DNA of 64,000 nt from an uncultured Gammaproteobacteria bacterium (GCA_937139475.1 CAKZQF010000133.1:1-64000); one strand, 5' to 3'. Shown: positions 1 through 10,094, numbered from the stretch's first letter. Program-made: numbers and translations. Notes: generated from the sequence alone by a model not told the origin.

Positions 1-122
1 TTTATTTTTAAACCTGCTGCTTGCGCCTTCTTTTTCAGCACAGCTTCAGCTGTCGGTGAACGGCAAATGTTGCCCATGCATACCATTAATACAGAAAATT
101 TTGACTTAGAAAACAAACTCAT
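1..122 (-). CDS. Low molecular weight protein tyrosine phosphatase (N-terminal part, runs off window)
   Basis: The first 40 residues are visible, reading leftward from ATG at 122-120, preceded by an AAGGA ribosome binding site. Residues 15-22 read CMGNICRS, the CX5R phosphate-binding loop of the LMW-PTP family, with Cys15 as nucleophile and Arg21 as phosphate ligand, followed by PTAEA as usual. Family members remove phosphate from protein tyrosines in the cytoplasm; related arsenate reductases share the loop. The downstream Asp-Pro acid motif lies outside the window, so substrate and subfamily cannot be decided. Seen: the loop, start and RBS. Inferred: phosphatase rather than ArsC. Confidence 0.88.
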   Translation of the reverse strand, partial: MSLFSKSKFSVLMVCMGNICRSPTAEAVLKKKAQAAGLKI

Positions 123-175
123 GTCCTTGTTTAATTCAAGCTGACTAATAAAAAGATAGCATTGGACGTAGCCTA

Positions 176-234
176 ATACCAATTCGATTAAGTGATTCCC
201 TATTCAGCGGGAGAAGCTTAGTCGAATTGCTATA
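176..234. repeat. Palindromic intergenic repeat, copy A (59 bp)
   Basis: The left arm ATACCAATTCGATTAAG and the right arm CTTAGTCGAATTGCTAT are inverted copies with 15 of 17 positions matching. The centre (TCCC..GGGA) is itself self-complementary, so nearly the whole 59 bp can fold into one hairpin. A near-identical element of the same length lies at 51706-51764. It sits between the LMW-PTP start and the peroxiredoxin terminator. It has no U-tract, so it is not a simple terminator. Confidence 0.8.
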
Positions 235-245
235 ATAGCCAGTCT

Positions 246-278
246 AAAAACAAAAAAGGCTACCCGAAGGCAGCCTTT
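246..278 (-). terminator. Rho-independent terminator of the peroxiredoxin gene
   Basis: Read on the minus strand, a 10-bp stem (AAAGGCTGCC / GGTAGCCTTT with one G-T pair) is closed by a TTCG tetraloop and runs into a T-rich tail. It starts 25 bases beyond the peroxiredoxin stop codon. Confidence 0.93.
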
Positions 279-302
279 CATCAGTAAACAGTGCTTTAGG
301 TA

Positions 303-908
303 TTAAAGCTTGTCAGCATTTTCGCTTAGGTAGTTAGCAACACCTGCTGGTGAAGCATCCATTCCTTTGTCACCCTGGTTCCAACCAGCTGGACAAACTT
401 CGCCAACTTCTTGGTGGAATGCAAGAGCATCAACCATACGGATCATTTCATCAACGTTACGACCTAGTGGTAAATCGTTAACTACTTGATGACGTACATT
501 ACCTTCTTCGTCAATTAAGAAAGAACCACGGAATGCAACGCCAGCTTCTGGATGCTCAACATCGTAGTCTTGACAGATAGTGTGCTTAACGTCAGCAACT
601 AGCGTGTAACGAACTGGGCCGATACCACCTTCGTTTACTGGCGTGTTACGCCACGCATTGTGGCTGAATTGTGAATCAATTGAAACACCGATAACTTCAA
701 CGCCACGTTTTTGGAATTCTTCGAAGCGATGGTCGAAAGCTAATAGCTCAGAAGGACATACGAATGTGAAATCTAATGGGTAGAAGAAAACAACCGCTTT
801 TTTGCCTTTGATAGCTTCGCTAAGTGTGAATGAATCAACGATTTCGCCGTTACCTAGTACAGCTGCTGCAGTAAAGTCCGGTGCTGGACGACCTACTAAT
901 ACGCTCAT
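303..908 (-). CDS. Typical 2-Cys peroxiredoxin (AhpC/Prx1 type)
   Basis: This 201-residue thiol peroxidase reduces hydrogen peroxide and organic peroxides in the cytoplasm. The peroxidatic cysteine is Cys51 in YPLDFTFVCP and the resolving cysteine is Cys172 in EVCPAGW, the pattern of typical 2-Cys enzymes that form head-to-tail dimers. A GGIG motif (94-97) is present but there is no C-terminal YF helix motif, so sensitivity to overoxidation is uncertain. The sequence looks closer to the Prx1/PrxC branch than to E. coli AhpC (187 residues), so no symbol is given. No AhpF neighbour is present, so the reductant is probably thioredoxin. A GGAG site precedes the start. It lies next to grxD and sodB, forming an oxidative-stress cluster. 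Confidence 0.95.
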   Translation of the reverse strand: MSVLVGRPAPDFTAAAVLGNGEIVDSFTLSEAIKGKKAVVFFYPLDFTFVCPSELLAFDHRFEEFQKRGVEVIGVSIDSQFSHNAWRNTPVNEGGIGPVRYTLVADVKHTICQDYDVEHPEAGVAFRGSFLIDEEGNVRHQVVNDLPLGRNVDEMIRMVDALAFHQEVGEVCPAGWNQGDKGMDASPAGVANYLSENADKL

Positions 909-962
909 AATAATCTCCGTTTTGAGTTTGTGCTCGATAGCCGAGCTAAAAATAATAAATTG

Positions 963-1295
963 TTATTCGTCAGTTGCGTACTTTTCTGCCGTTTCTTTCA
1001 GAAGCGGCGCAAGTTCACCCTGCTGATACATTTCAAGAATGATGTCACAGCCACCAACTAATTCGCCATCAACCCATAACTGTGGGAAAGTTGGCCATTC
1101 AGCGTATTTTGGTAGCTCAGAACGAATTTCAGGATTTTGTAAAATATCAACATAGGCAAATTTCTCACCACAGCTCATAATAGCTTGTGATGCCTGAGCA
1201 GAGAACCCACAATTTGGCAGCTTCGGAGAGCCTTTCATGTATAAAATAATTGGGTTTTCTGAAATTTGCTGTTTAATTTGTTCGATAGTTTCCAT
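963..1295 (-). CDS. grxD: Monothiol glutaredoxin Grx4 (GrxD)
   Basis: A 110-residue protein with the monothiol signature CGFS at residues 29-32 and the usual KGSPKLPNCGFS context; E. coli GrxD is of similar length. The family binds a [2Fe-2S] cluster bridged by two glutaredoxin subunits and glutathione, often together with BolA-type proteins, and hands clusters to iron-sulfur apoproteins. It is read in the same direction as the downstream peroxiredoxin with a 54-base gap. It is divergent from sodB, an iron-responsive gene in many gammaproteobacteria, with a perfect inverted repeat between them that could be an operator. Confidence 0.96.
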   Translation of the reverse strand: METIEQIKQQISENPIILYMKGSPKLPNCGFSAQASQAIMSCGEKFAYVDILQNPEIRSELPKYAEWPTFPQLWVDGELVGGCDIILEMYQQGELAPLLKETAEKYATDE

Positions 1296-1369
1296 TAGTG
1301 TTCCTTTGATTGCCGCATGCGGTTATAAATAACCTAGTAATAGAAGCAATTGTACCTGTTCAAGCATCG

Positions 1370-1403
1370 ACACTAAACCCCATTATTCATAAGGGTTTAG
1401 TGT
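1370..1403. promoter_or_regulatory. Perfect 11-bp inverted repeat between grxD and sodB
   Basis: ACACTAAACCC at 1370-1380 and its exact complement GGGTTTAGTGT at 1393-1403 flank a 12-base spacer. It lies between the divergent grxD and sodB genes, about 35 bases before the predicted sodB -35 box. Neither side carries a clean T-tract, so an operator or mRNA hairpin is more likely than a terminator. The binding protein is unknown. Confidence 0.6.
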
Positions 1404-1437
1404 TTCTAAAAATAGTTGCCAAAGAGTACATTCATTT

Positions 1438-1467
1438 TTGACCCAAATCAATTTGTTGATGTATTAT
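1438..1467 (+). promoter_or_regulatory. Predicted sigma70 promoter of sodB
   Basis: TTGACC (1438-1443) and TATTAT (1462-1467) are separated by 18 bases and lie about 60 bases before the sodB ATG. Prediction from consensus only. Confidence 0.5.
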
Positions 1468-1527
1468 ATCTAGGAATAATAATTAATGTGAGCCTTAAAT
1501 AGGCAATTTATCTAGGAGAGAACGACA

Positions 1528-2112
1528 ATGGCGTTTGAATTACCAGCACTACCTTATGCAATCGATGCATTAGCACCACACATTTCACAAGAGACTCTTG
1601 AGTTCCACCACGGCAAGCATCATGCAACATACGTAGCTAAACTAAATGGCCTAATCGAAGGTACCGATCTAGAAAACAAAACATTAGAAGAAATCGTTAA
1701 GACTTCTGAAGGTGGCGTATTTAATAACGCAGCACAAATCTGGAACCATACTTTCTACTGGAACAGCCTAAGCCCTAATGGCGGCGGCGCACCAACTGGT
1801 GCTCTAGCTGATGCGATCAATGCAACATTCGGTTCTTTCGAAGCTTTCGTTGCAGCATTTAATGACAAAGCAGTAAACAACTTCGGTTCAAGCTGGACTT
1901 GGTTAGTTAAAAAGGCTGACGGTAGCCTAGACATCGTTAATACCAGCAATGCAGCGACCCCGTTGACTGAAGCTGGTGTGACACCACTAATGACCGTTGA
2001 CCTATGGGAACATGCTTACTACATCGATTACCGTAACGTGCGTCCAAATTACCTAAACGGTTTCTGGGCACTTGTTAACTGGGAATTTGCAAGCGCAAAC
2101 TTCCAAGGCTAA
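1528..2112 (+). CDS. sodB: Iron superoxide dismutase SodB
   Basis: This 194-residue enzyme dismutates superoxide to oxygen and hydrogen peroxide in the cytoplasm. Metal ligands are visible as His27 (EFHHGKHH), His74 (WNHTFYW), Asp158 and His162 (DLWEHAYY). Gln70 in AAQIWNH is the active-site glutamine position typical of iron rather than manganese enzymes. Length and sequence match E. coli SodB closely. An AGGAG site lies 10 bases before the ATG, a sigma70-like promoter lies upstream, and a strong terminator follows. Peroxide made here is a substrate for the neighbouring peroxiredoxin. Confidence 0.98.
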   Translation: MAFELPALPYAIDALAPHISQETLEFHHGKHHATYVAKLNGLIEGTDLENKTLEEIVKTSEGGVFNNAAQIWNHTFYWNSLSPNGGGAPTGALADAINATFGSFEAFVAAFNDKAVNNFGSSWTWLVKKADGSLDIVNTSNAATPLTEAGVTPLMTVDLWEHAYYIDYRNVRPNYLNGFWALVNWEFASANFQG

Positions 2113-2131
2113 TTTTGACAATTAGTTCGGC

Positions 2132-2159
2132 AAAAGGAGCTCTAATAGCTCCTTTTTTT
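2132..2159 (+). terminator. Rho-independent terminator of sodB
   Basis: Stem AAAGGAGCT / AGCTCCTTT with a 5-base loop, followed by seven T. It lies 20 bases after the sodB stop. Confidence 0.95.
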
Positions 2160-2350
2160 GTGCCCTTAAATAAATTGTTGGGAATTTTTTAGTCCTTTTG
2201 ACTGTCTATATTAACTAAAGAACAAAAAAATAGTTAAAAAATAACTTCCATTTACAACCAGTTTTGGTCTAACTTTAATTAAAAGAAGGAATTAATATGG
2301 CTTAGTAGAAAGTCGTTAAATTAAGCCATCGCAAACTCAAGGGGAATGCT

Positions 2351-4273
2351 ATGTCTATATTTAATCATTATCAAAATCGCTATGAGTCAAGCCAAGAAGA
2401 AGAGTATACACTCCAAGAATTTTTACAGCTTTGTAAACAAGATAGAAACTGTTACGCCAGTGCTGCAGAGCGCTTATTGTTAGCCATTGGCGATCCAGAA
2501 GTCGTTGATACAGCGACTGATCCAAGGCTAAGCCGCATATTCTCAAACCGAGTTGTCAACCGTTATCCCGCCTTTAAAGAGTTTTATGGTATGGAAGATG
2601 CCATCGAACAAATTGTGTCTTACTTAAAACACTCGGCGCAAGGCCTAGAAGAAAAGAAACAGGTTATTTATTTGCTTGGCCCTGTTGGTGGCGGTAAGTC
2701 TTCACTGGCTGAGAAGCTTAAAAGCTTAATGCAATTAGTGCCTATTTATCGACTAAAAGGCTCGCCAGTAAATGACCACCCACTGTCATTGTTTGATGCG
2801 GAAGCGGACGGTGAAATATTAAATAACGAATATAATATTCCAAAACGATACTTAAACACCATTATGTCGCCGTGGGCAGTCAAGCGTTTGCACGAGTATG
2901 GCGGCGATATTAGTAAGTTTAAAGTGGTGAAATGTTACCCTTCAATTCTAGATCAAATTGCGATTGCTAAAACTGAACCTGGTGATGAAAACAACCAGGA
3001 TATTTCGGCACTTGTCGGTAAGGTAGACATTCGAAAGCTCGAACACTATGCACAAGAAGACGCAGACGCTTACGCATTTTCTGGCGCACTATGCCGTGCA
3101 AATCAAGGCTTAATGGAATTTGTAGAGATGTTTAAAGCGCCAATTAAGGTCTTACATCCTTTATTAACAGCGACTCAGGAAGGTAATTACAACGGCACTG
3201 AAGGCATTTCAGCCATTCCATTTAATGGCATCATCCTCGCCCATTCTAATGAAAGTGAATGGCAAACATTCAAATCGAATAAAAACAATGAAGCATTCTT
3301 GGATCGTGTTTATATCGTTCAGGTCCCTTACTGCCTTCGCGTCACAGAAGAAATGAAAATTTACGATAAGCTGTTACAGCATTCAGAACTTGTTAATGCG
3401 CAGTGTGCCCCAGACACCCTAAAAATATTGGCTCAGTTTAGCATTCTTTCTCGCTTAAGCGTGCCTGAAAATTCAAACATTAATTCAAAAATGCGGGTAT
3501 ATGATGGGGAAACATTAAAAGATACCGACCCTAGCGCCAAATCGATTCAAGAATACCGGGATGCAGCCGGAGTTACAGAGGGCATGAGCGGTCTTTCAAC
3601 GCGCTTTGCTTTTAAAATTTTATCTCGGGTATTTAACTTCGATCAAAATGAGGTGGCTGCCAACCCTGTTCACCTGTTCTATGTGTTAGAGCAACAGATT
3701 GAGCGAGAACAATTTAGCGACGAGGTGAGTGAACGCTATCTAGAGCACTTAAAAGGTTATCTCATTCCACAATACATAGAATTTATCGGTAAGGAAATTC
3801 AAACCGCCTACCTTGAGTCTTATTCCGAATATGGCCAAAATATATTTGACCGTTACGTTACTTATGCGGATTTTTGGATTCAAGATCAAGAATACAGGGA
3901 TCCAGAAACAGGACAGTTATTTGACCGTTCAGCGCTCAACGATGAACTAGAAAAAATTGAGAAGCCAGCAGGAATTAGTAATCCAAAAGACTTCCGAAAT
4001 GAGATTGTTAATTTCGTTCTTCGTGCCAAAGCAAATAATGCTGGTAACAACCCAACTTGGACCAGCTATGAAAAACTTCGCACAGTTATAGAAAAGAAAA
4101 TGTTTTCTAATACGGAAGATCTATTACCTGTCATTTCATTTAATAACAAAACTTCCACCGAGGATCAGAAAAAACACGCGGATTTCGTCGAGCGAATGAC
4201 TGATAAAGGCTATACCCAAAAACAAGTAAGATTGCTAACAGAGTGGTACTTGCGCGTACGTAAGGCATCTTAA
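2351..4273 (+). CDS. yeaG: PrkA-family serine protein kinase / AAA ATPase YeaG
   Basis: A 640-residue protein matching the PrkA family (E. coli YeaG, 644 residues). The N-terminal AAA module has a Walker A loop at 110-117 (GPVGGGKS). The C-terminal part (roughly 420-640) corresponds to the PrkA kinase-like domain. In E. coli the operon is induced by nitrogen starvation and stationary phase, and YeaG is needed for adaptation to sustained nitrogen limitation. It is the first gene of the conserved yeaG-yeaH-ycgB set, with 16 bases to yeaH. The ATG follows an AAGGGGA site. No clear sigma54 promoter was found upstream. Confidence 0.96.
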   Translation: MSIFNHYQNRYESSQEEEYTLQEFLQLCKQDRNCYASAAERLLLAIGDPEVVDTATDPRLSRIFSNRVVNRYPAFKEFYGMEDAIEQIVSYLKHSAQGLEEKKQVIYLLGPVGGGKSSLAEKLKSLMQLVPIYRLKGSPVNDHPLSLFDAEADGEILNNEYNIPKRYLNTIMSPWAVKRLHEYGGDISKFKVVKCYPSILDQIAIAKTEPGDENNQDISALVGKVDIRKLEHYAQEDADAYAFSGALCRANQGLMEFVEMFKAPIKVLHPLLTATQEGNYNGTEGISAIPFNGIILAHSNESEWQTFKSNKNNEAFLDRVYIVQVPYCLRVTEEMKIYDKLLQHSELVNAQCAPDTLKILAQFSILSRLSVPENSNINSKMRVYDGETLKDTDPSAKSIQEYRDAAGVTEGMSGLSTRFAFKILSRVFNFDQNEVAANPVHLFYVLEQQIEREQFSDEVSERYLEHLKGYLIPQYIEFIGKEIQTAYLESYSEYGQNIFDRYVTYADFWIQDQEYRDPETGQLFDRSALNDELEKIEKPAGISNPKDFRNEIVNFVLRAKANNAGNNPTWTSYEKLRTVIEKKMFSNTEDLLPVISFNNKTSTEDQKKHADFVERMTDKGYTQKQVRLLTEWYLRVRKAS

Positions 4274-4289
4274 ACATGAGGGGGGCGAC

Positions 4290-5564
4290 ATGGCACATTT
4301 CATCGACCGCCGACTCAACGGTAAAAACAAGAGTTCGGTAAATAGACAGCGTTTTATTCGCCGCAATAAAGCGCAGATAAAAAAATCGGTAAGCGATGCG
4401 ATCACCGACCGTAGCGTCACAGATGTGGATACTGGAGAGCAAATCGTTATCCCTAAACGTGACCTGAGCGAGCCTTTCTTTCATCAAGGACACGGGGGAA
4501 TTCGCGAACGAGTTCATCCTGGCAATGATCAGTTTCAGCGCGGCGACAAAATTGAGCGCCCACCATCAGGGCAAGAAGGCCAAGGCAGTGGCGAAGGCGA
4601 TGCGAGCGACTCGGGTGAAGGCAAAGATGAGTTTTCGTTTGAGATATCACGAGACGAGTATCTCGATTTATTATTTGAAGACCTGGAATTACCGAACTTG
4701 GAGAAAAAAGAAGTCTCTAATATCGAAGAAAGAGAGATAGTACGGGCCGGTTACTCAAGTGTCGGACTACCAAATAACATCAATATTATCCGCAGCCTAC
4801 GTAAATCACAAGCAAGGCGCATCGCAATGTCCGGGAGTAAGCGTAAAGAACTACGGGTACTAGAGCAGCGCCTAAGCGAGCTGCAACCATTTGGCGATGA
4901 CAAAGAGACGGAGATAGTTCAGCTTAAAAATGACATTGAAAGCCTCAAAGAACAGATTGCCAAGGTGCCCTTTATCGATGATTTCGATCTTCAGTTTAAT
5001 AATTACATTAGCCAGCCTTGCCCCTCATCGCAAGCTGTAATGTTTTGCTTAATGGATGTCTCCGGTTCGATGGATCAAGCAACCAAAGATATTGCCAAGC
5101 GCTTTTATATATTATTGTATTTATTTCTATCGAGGAATTATAAAAAAATTGAGGTGGTTTATATTCGCCACCACACCCAAGCTAAAGAAGTCGATGAACA
5201 CGAGTTTTTTTACTCACAAGAAACTGGCGGTACCATCGTTTCTAGTGCACTAAAGCTAATGCATACTATTCAACAATCGCGCTACCCTGCACATCAATGG
5301 AATGTATATGCTGCGCAAGCCTCTGATGGCGATAACTGGGCCGACGACACACCGCTTTGCCATAAGTTACTCGAGGAAAACATTCTGCCTAACGTTCGTT
5401 ATTTTAGTTACATCGAAATTACCAACCGTGCCCATCAATCGCTATGGGATGCCTATGAAAAATTAACCGAAAAACGACCTGAGTTTGCCATAAAACATAT
5501 CAAAGAAATTGCGGATATTTACCCGGTTTTCCGCGAGCTTTTTGGCAAACAACAGGCATTTTAG
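4290..5564 (+). CDS. yeaH: DUF444 / von Willebrand A-like protein YeaH
   Basis: A 424-residue cytoplasmic protein of the DUF444 family, the usual partner of PrkA and SpoVR-like proteins. The N-terminal part is charged and glycine-rich (about 70-115). A coiled-coil-like stretch spans about 185-225. The C-terminal part holds a VWA-like fold with a MIDAS motif DVSGS at 256-260, expected to bind a divalent metal. The molecular role is unresolved in the literature I know; co-occurrence suggests it works with YeaG and YcgB. It has a GGGGG-rich RBS and sits 16 bases after yeaG and 21 bases before ycgB, consistent with one transcript. Confidence 0.95.
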   Translation: MAHFIDRRLNGKNKSSVNRQRFIRRNKAQIKKSVSDAITDRSVTDVDTGEQIVIPKRDLSEPFFHQGHGGIRERVHPGNDQFQRGDKIERPPSGQEGQGSGEGDASDSGEGKDEFSFEISRDEYLDLLFEDLELPNLEKKEVSNIEEREIVRAGYSSVGLPNNINIIRSLRKSQARRIAMSGSKRKELRVLEQRLSELQPFGDDKETEIVQLKNDIESLKEQIAKVPFIDDFDLQFNNYISQPCPSSQAVMFCLMDVSGSMDQATKDIAKRFYILLYLFLSRNYKKIEVVYIRHHTQAKEVDEHEFFYSQETGGTIVSSALKLMHTIQQSRYPAHQWNVYAAQASDGDNWADDTPLCHKLLEENILPNVRYFSYIEITNRAHQSLWDAYEKLTEKRPEFAIKHIKEIADIYPVFRELFGKQQAF

Positions 5565-5585
5565 GCGTTAGCATAAGGAGCGGCT

Positions 5586-7088
5586 ATGGATAACACGAAT
5601 ACATTGGACAACACATCAGATTGGACATTTGAAAAACTTGAGAGCTATCACGCCAAAATAAAACAAGTGGCTCAAAGCTACCGGCTCGACACTTACCCGA
5701 ATCAGATTGAAATCATCACCTCTGAGCAAATGATGGACGCATACTCCAGCGTTGGCATGCCAATTGGTTACAGTCATTGGAGTTATGGCAAGAAGTTTAT
5801 CCAGACTCAACAAGGCTACCATCGTGGGCAAATGGGGCTGGCCTATGAAATTGTCATCAATTCAAATCCATGTATTGCCTATTTAATGGAAGAAAACTCA
5901 ATGACTATGCAAGCATTAGTCATTGCGCACGCTTGTTATGGTCATAACTCGTTTTTCAAAAATAATTACTTATTTACGACTTGGACAGATGCCGACTCAA
6001 TTATTGATTACTTGGTTTTTGCCAAAAAATTTGTCAGCGAATGTGAAGAGAAGCATGGAATTGAAGCAGTAGAAAACTTGCTGGACTCTTGCCATGCACT
6101 AATGAATCTTGGTGTAGATAGGTATAAACGGCCAACAAAAATATCACTACATGATGAATTGCTGCGTCAGCAAGAACGTGAACAATACCTTCAATCGCAA
6201 GTGAATGATCTATGGCGCACAGTGCCAAAGTCCGGTCCAAAAGATGAGTTACTGAAAAAGCATTTTCCCAGTGAACCTCAAGAGAATATCCTTTACTTTA
6301 TTGAGAAAAATGCACCACTACTAGCCCCTTGGCAGCGGGAAGTGATACGTATCGTGCGTAAAATATCTCAATATTTTTACCCACAAAAGCAAACCCAGGT
6401 GATGAATGAAGGGTGGGCTACTTTCTGGCATTACACCATATTAAATACATTATATGACGATGGTTTTGTGGGGGAAAAGTTTATGCTTGAATTCCTCCAC
6501 CATCACACGAATGTAGTCCATCAACCGGCATATAACAGCCCTTATTACAACGGTATAAATCCCTACGCGCTCGGTTTTTCTATGTTTGTCGACATTAGGC
6601 GAATATGTGAAGAGCCCACTGAAGAAGACCGTCATTGGTTTCCTGAAATCGCTGGCAGCAACTGGCTAGATACCCTTCACTTTGCCTGTAAGAATTTCAA
6701 GGACGAGAGCTTTATTAGCCAATACCTGTCCCCTCATCTGATGCGTCAAATGAAACTATTTAGTGTCACAGACGATAGCGACCTAAATTACGTCATCGTA
6801 GACTCTATCCATAATGAGGAAGGCTATCGCGCCATAAGAGAAAACCTTGCTAAGCAATATAACTTAAGTAACTTAGAGCCGAATATTCAAGTGTATGACG
6901 TGCAAGTCGATGGCGATCGTTCGATGACACTGCGTTACTATCCACATCAGTCAATTCCATTGGGCGATAGCACCGACCAAATGCTTAAGCACTTACATCA
7001 ACTATGGGGTTTTGAAATCAAACTAGAGCAAGAGATGGACAGTGGCGAGTATGAAACACTAGCCACTTGCCCAAAGCATGCGAAATAG
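5586..7088 (+). CDS. ycgB: SpoVR family protein YcgB
   Basis: A 500-residue protein matching the SpoVR/YcgB family across its length. His- and Glu-containing motifs such as NEGWATFWHY and HACYGHNSFF are prominent and typical of the family; metal binding is plausible but not shown. B. subtilis SpoVR affects spore cortex formation. In non-sporulating bacteria the gene follows yeaG-yeaH and its role is unknown. An AAGGAG site lies 6 bases before the ATG. It is the last gene of the operon; the next gene is convergent, and only 13 bases separate them, with no obvious terminator. Confidence 0.96.
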   Translation: MDNTNTLDNTSDWTFEKLESYHAKIKQVAQSYRLDTYPNQIEIITSEQMMDAYSSVGMPIGYSHWSYGKKFIQTQQGYHRGQMGLAYEIVINSNPCIAYLMEENSMTMQALVIAHACYGHNSFFKNNYLFTTWTDADSIIDYLVFAKKFVSECEEKHGIEAVENLLDSCHALMNLGVDRYKRPTKISLHDELLRQQEREQYLQSQVNDLWRTVPKSGPKDELLKKHFPSEPQENILYFIEKNAPLLAPWQREVIRIVRKISQYFYPQKQTQVMNEGWATFWHYTILNTLYDDGFVGEKFMLEFLHHHTNVVHQPAYNSPYYNGINPYALGFSMFVDIRRICEEPTEEDRHWFPEIAGSNWLDTLHFACKNFKDESFISQYLSPHLMRQMKLFSVTDDSDLNYVIVDSIHNEEGYRAIRENLAKQYNLSNLEPNIQVYDVQVDGDRSMTLRYYPHQSIPLGDSTDQMLKHLHQLWGFEIKLEQEMDSGEYETLATCPKHAK

Positions 7089-7101
7089 AGATTAAGAAAA
7101 C

Positions 7102-8223
7102 TTAGTCTAATAATTTTTCTAACTTGTCGCCAAGCAATTGGTGACGCCAGCTCGACATGAGTACCGGGAGCTCTGGCTCGAGATCTTCTGCGATGGGATT
7201 CCAGTGGAAAGAAAGTGTCTCGTGAATCAGTTTTTTAGAAGCAATCATTTCTTTAGGAATATCGACTTCGCCAGCAACTTCTTCAACAAGTGCTTTAATC
7301 GCTTTAAAAGATTGCTTGTATTTAGGGTAGTCAATTAACCGAATCACTTTTTCTGGGTAAGTTTTTTGCTCAAGTCCTTTAGAAATAAGTCCTAACACTG
7401 TTTTTCCGTGACGTTTTATCATCATCGGATGAATCCCTTCAATAGCCCTTAGTCCATTAAGGCTTGTTGGTAACAGCTTAGCGATTAAAAATAGTTCACT
7501 GTCCTTAACAATGAATCCCTGGGCCAAATTTCGCTTCACCGCTTCATTTTGACGCCATGCAGCTAGCAGTTGTAGTACCGACAGTTGCTGGCGGTCAAGC
7601 TGCCATGCATTGCTAACATCTAAATACTTTTCCATTGCAGGTTTATTGCTTGTTTTAACAGCCAAGCGTGCACACTCTTGTTGGCAAATAGCTTCTTTGC
7701 CCGCCTCTTTTAACCTGGCAAGTAATGGCGTGTATAGTTGATACAGATAATAAACGTCATTGGCCGCATAGGTTAGCTGTGCATCGGTTAAAGGTCTGGC
7801 AAGCCAATTAGTTCGCGATTCACCTTTATCCAATTCTATATCACAAAACTCTTTCACCAGCTTTGCATAACCAAGGCTTGCACCTAGGCCAACTAAAGCC
7901 GCCGCTACCTGACTATCAAATAGTGGGCTTAAATTGACACCGGCATAATGCCTAAACACTTCAAAGTCTTCACTGCCAGCATGTACTACCTTGGTGATGT
8001 GTTGTGCATCAAGCAACGACCAGAAACAACTAAGGTCGCTAATTGCTAGCGGATCTATCAATGCCAAAATCTGGCCATCATAAACTTGAATAAGCCCTAA
8101 AGCAGCATGATATGTACGCTCACGTACAAACTCGGTATCTAAAACAAGTAATGATGCCTTGTTGTAGTGCTGGCATAACTCATCTAATGCGACTTGAGTA
8201 TCGATATAACGGTATGTGACCAC
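7102..8223 (-). CDS. rnd: Ribonuclease D
   Basis: A 3'-5' exoribonuclease of the DEDDy family that trims tRNA precursors and other small RNAs. I choose GTG at 8223-8221 as start: AGGA lies 8 bases upstream and the product (373 residues) then matches E. coli Rnd (375). The longer ATG frame to 8280 would start inside the loop of the fadD terminator. From the GTG, Exo I is Asp29-Glu31 (LDTEFVRE), Exo II is in the HAGSEDFEVF segment, and Exo III is YAANDVYYL, whose Tyr marks the DEDDy class. HRDC-type helical domains fill the C-terminal half. Confidence 0.96.
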   Translation of the reverse strand: MVTYRYIDTQVALDELCQHYNKASLLVLDTEFVRERTYHAALGLIQVYDGQILALIDPLAISDLSCFWSLLDAQHITKVVHAGSEDFEVFRHYAGVNLSPLFDSQVAAALVGLGASLGYAKLVKEFCDIELDKGESRTNWLARPLTDAQLTYAANDVYYLYQLYTPLLARLKEAGKEAICQQECARLAVKTSNKPAMEKYLDVSNAWQLDRQQLSVLQLLAAWRQNEAVKRNLAQGFIVKDSELFLIAKLLPTSLNGLRAIEGIHPMMIKRHGKTVLGLISKGLEQKTYPEKVIRLIDYPKYKQSFKAIKALVEEVAGEVDIPKEMIASKKLIHETLSFHWNPIAEDLEPELPVLMSSWRHQLLGDKLEKLLD

Positions 8224-8265
8224 GTATTTATTCCTGTCAGTTACTGATTTACTGACGTTATCGAA

Positions 8266-8291
8266 CAAAAAAGCCAGCATTTATGCTGGCT
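8266..8291 (-). terminator. Rho-independent terminator of fadD
   Basis: On the minus strand an 8-bp perfect stem AGCCAGCA / TGCTGGCT with a 4-base loop is followed by six T. It lies 55 bases after the fadD stop and separates fadD from rnd transcription. Confidence 0.93.
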
Positions 8292-8345
8292 ATTATATCT
8301 TATTTGTTCGCTTAGTTTAGTGATCACATCAACTTAATTTTTCTT

Positions 8346-10022
8346 TTAAGCTGACTTAGCAATCTCTTCTTCACGCAATGAACGTCTTAGGATCTTACCA
8401 ACGTTAGTTTTAGGTAGCTCATCTCTAAACTCAATCAGCTTGGGTACCTTGTAACCCGTTAACTGCTCGCGACAATGTTCAATTAGCGCTTTATCGCTAA
8501 GTTCGTGTTGTTTCTTAACCACAAAAACCTTGACCACTTCGCCTGAAACATCGTGTGGAATACCAATGGCAGCAACTTCAAGAACACCTGGATGCATCGC
8601 ACAGACATCTTCAATCTCATTAGGGAACACATTGAATCCTGATACAATAATCATATCTTTTTGACGATCAACGATTTTACAAAAACCCTTTTCGTCTATC
8701 GTTGCAATGTCACCGGTTCCAAACCAATCACCATCCATAACTTTGGCCGTTTCAGCCTCGTTATTGTAATACCCTTGCATTACCTGAGGCCCCCTCACCT
8801 GCAGCTCACCAGGTTCGCCTAACCCCGCTTCAACACCATCTTCGGTCATGATACGGACATCGGTTGATGCACACGGCAAACCGATATTACCAGTGAAACC
8901 AGTGGTATCATATGGCGGCACCGTAACCAATGGGCAACACTCAGTAAGACCATAGCCTTCCAGTAACACCGTACCAGTCACTTCTTTCCAGTCTTGTCCA
9001 ACGGCCCGTTGCACCGCCATACCACCACCTAGTGTTAGTTTTAACGATGAGAAATCAAGCTGGCGAAATTCCTTGTCGTTGAGCAGCGCGTTAAACAATG
9101 TATTTACCCCGGTTAACGCGGTGAATTTGTACTGACTTAGCTCTTTAACAAAGCCTGGAATATCACGAGGATTGGTGATTAGTAAATTTCTGGCACCATA
9201 CTTCATAAACATTAAGCAGTTAGCGGTTAATGCAAAGATATGGTAAAGCGGTAATGCTGTAACAACGGTTTCTTTGCCTGCTTCAATTTGGCTACCGTAA
9301 GCGCCTGATGCCTGTTCTAGGTTTGCCACCATATTTCGGTGACTTAGCATTGCACCTTTTGACAAGCCTGTGGTGCCGCCAGTGTATTGTAAGTAGGCAA
9401 GGTCATCGCCACAGATATTGGGTTTTATATATTGGCTGTAACTACCTTTCACCAAGGCTTTACGCATCGATATAGCACCAGGAAGATTAAACTTTGGCAC
9501 CATTTTTTTGATGTATTTTACGGCGAAGTTAACCAAGGTTCGTTTTACCGGGCTAAATTGGTCGCCAAGGCTGGTCACAATCACATGCTCAACCGGTGTT
9601 TTATCTACCACCTTCTCCAAGGTATCGGCGAAATTAGTAATTACAACAATCGCCTTTGCCCCCGCATCATTAAGCTGATGTTCCAGTTCTCGTGGGGTAT
9701 ACAGTGGGTTTACATTGACCACAACTAACCCCGCACGAAGCGCACCAAACATGGCGATTGGATACTGCAAGACATTAGGCATCATAATCGCAATGCGATC
9801 ACCTTTGACTAACTTGAGTTCATTTTGTAGGTAGGCACTGAAATGGCGGCTTTGCTCTTCCAAGTTACGATAGGTAATTACATGTCCCATATTGGCGAAC
9901 GCTGGCGCATCAGCAAACTTCTGAACGCTTTCTTCAAATACATCAACTAGTGATGCATAGGCATCAGGATTAATCGTTGCTGGTACATCTTTAGGGTAAC
10001 TATCTAGCCAAACTCTTTCCAA
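8346..10022 (-). CDS. fadD: Long-chain fatty acid-CoA ligase FadD
   Basis: Activates long-chain fatty acids to acyl-CoA at the inner membrane using ATP, the entry step for beta-oxidation. The AMP-binding P-loop [12 protein letters not shown], the adenylate motif GYGLTECCP, the WFGTGD motif and the C-terminal catalytic lysine region PKTNVGK are all present. I place the start at TTG 10022-10020: GAGGAG lies 6 bases upstream, and the product (558 residues) begins [10 protein letters not shown], aligning with the E. coli FadD start MKKVWLNRYP (561 residues). An upstream ATG would add 21 unaligned residues. A palindrome at 10095-10110 may be an operator, and a terminator follows. Confidence 0.96.
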   Translation of the reverse strand: MERVWLDSYPKDVPATINPDAYASLVDVFEESVQKFADAPAFANMGHVITYRNLEEQSRHFSAYLQNELKLVKGDRIAIMMPNVLQYPIAMFGALRAGLVVVNVNPLYTPRELEHQLNDAGAKAIVVITNFADTLEKVVDKTPVEHVIVTSLGDQFSPVKRTLVNFAVKYIKKMVPKFNLPGAISMRKALVKGSYSQYIKPNICGDDLAYLQYTGGTTGLSKGAMLSHRNMVANLEQASGAYGSQIEAGKETVVTALPLYHIFALTANCLMFMKYGARNLLITNPRDIPGFVKELSQYKFTALTGVNTLFNALLNDKEFRQLDFSSLKLTLGGGMAVQRAVGQDWKEVTGTVLLEGYGLTECCPLVTVPPYDTTGFTGNIGLPCASTDVRIMTEDGVEAGLGEPGELQVRGPQVMQGYYNNEAETAKVMDGDWFGTGDIATIDEKGFCKIVDRQKDMIIVSGFNVFPNEIEDVCAMHPGVLEVAAIGIPHDVSGEVVKVFVVKKQHELSDKALIEHCREQLTGYKVPKLIEFRDELPKTNVGKILRRSLREEEIAKSA

Positions 10023-10094
10023 AACAAACTCCTCGTGCACATTACTCATGACGCTATTTAGTAATAAAATAGGCATGGCTGGCAATTCTAATTT

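Noticed and set aside
2220-2350. Sigma54 promoter upstream of yeaG
   Set aside because: No GG-N10-GC element with the right spacing was found, although E. coli data would suggest one.
4140-4517. 125-codon minus-strand frame over the yeaG-yeaH junction
   Set aside because: Antisense to two well-supported genes, with no ribosome binding site; a shadow frame.
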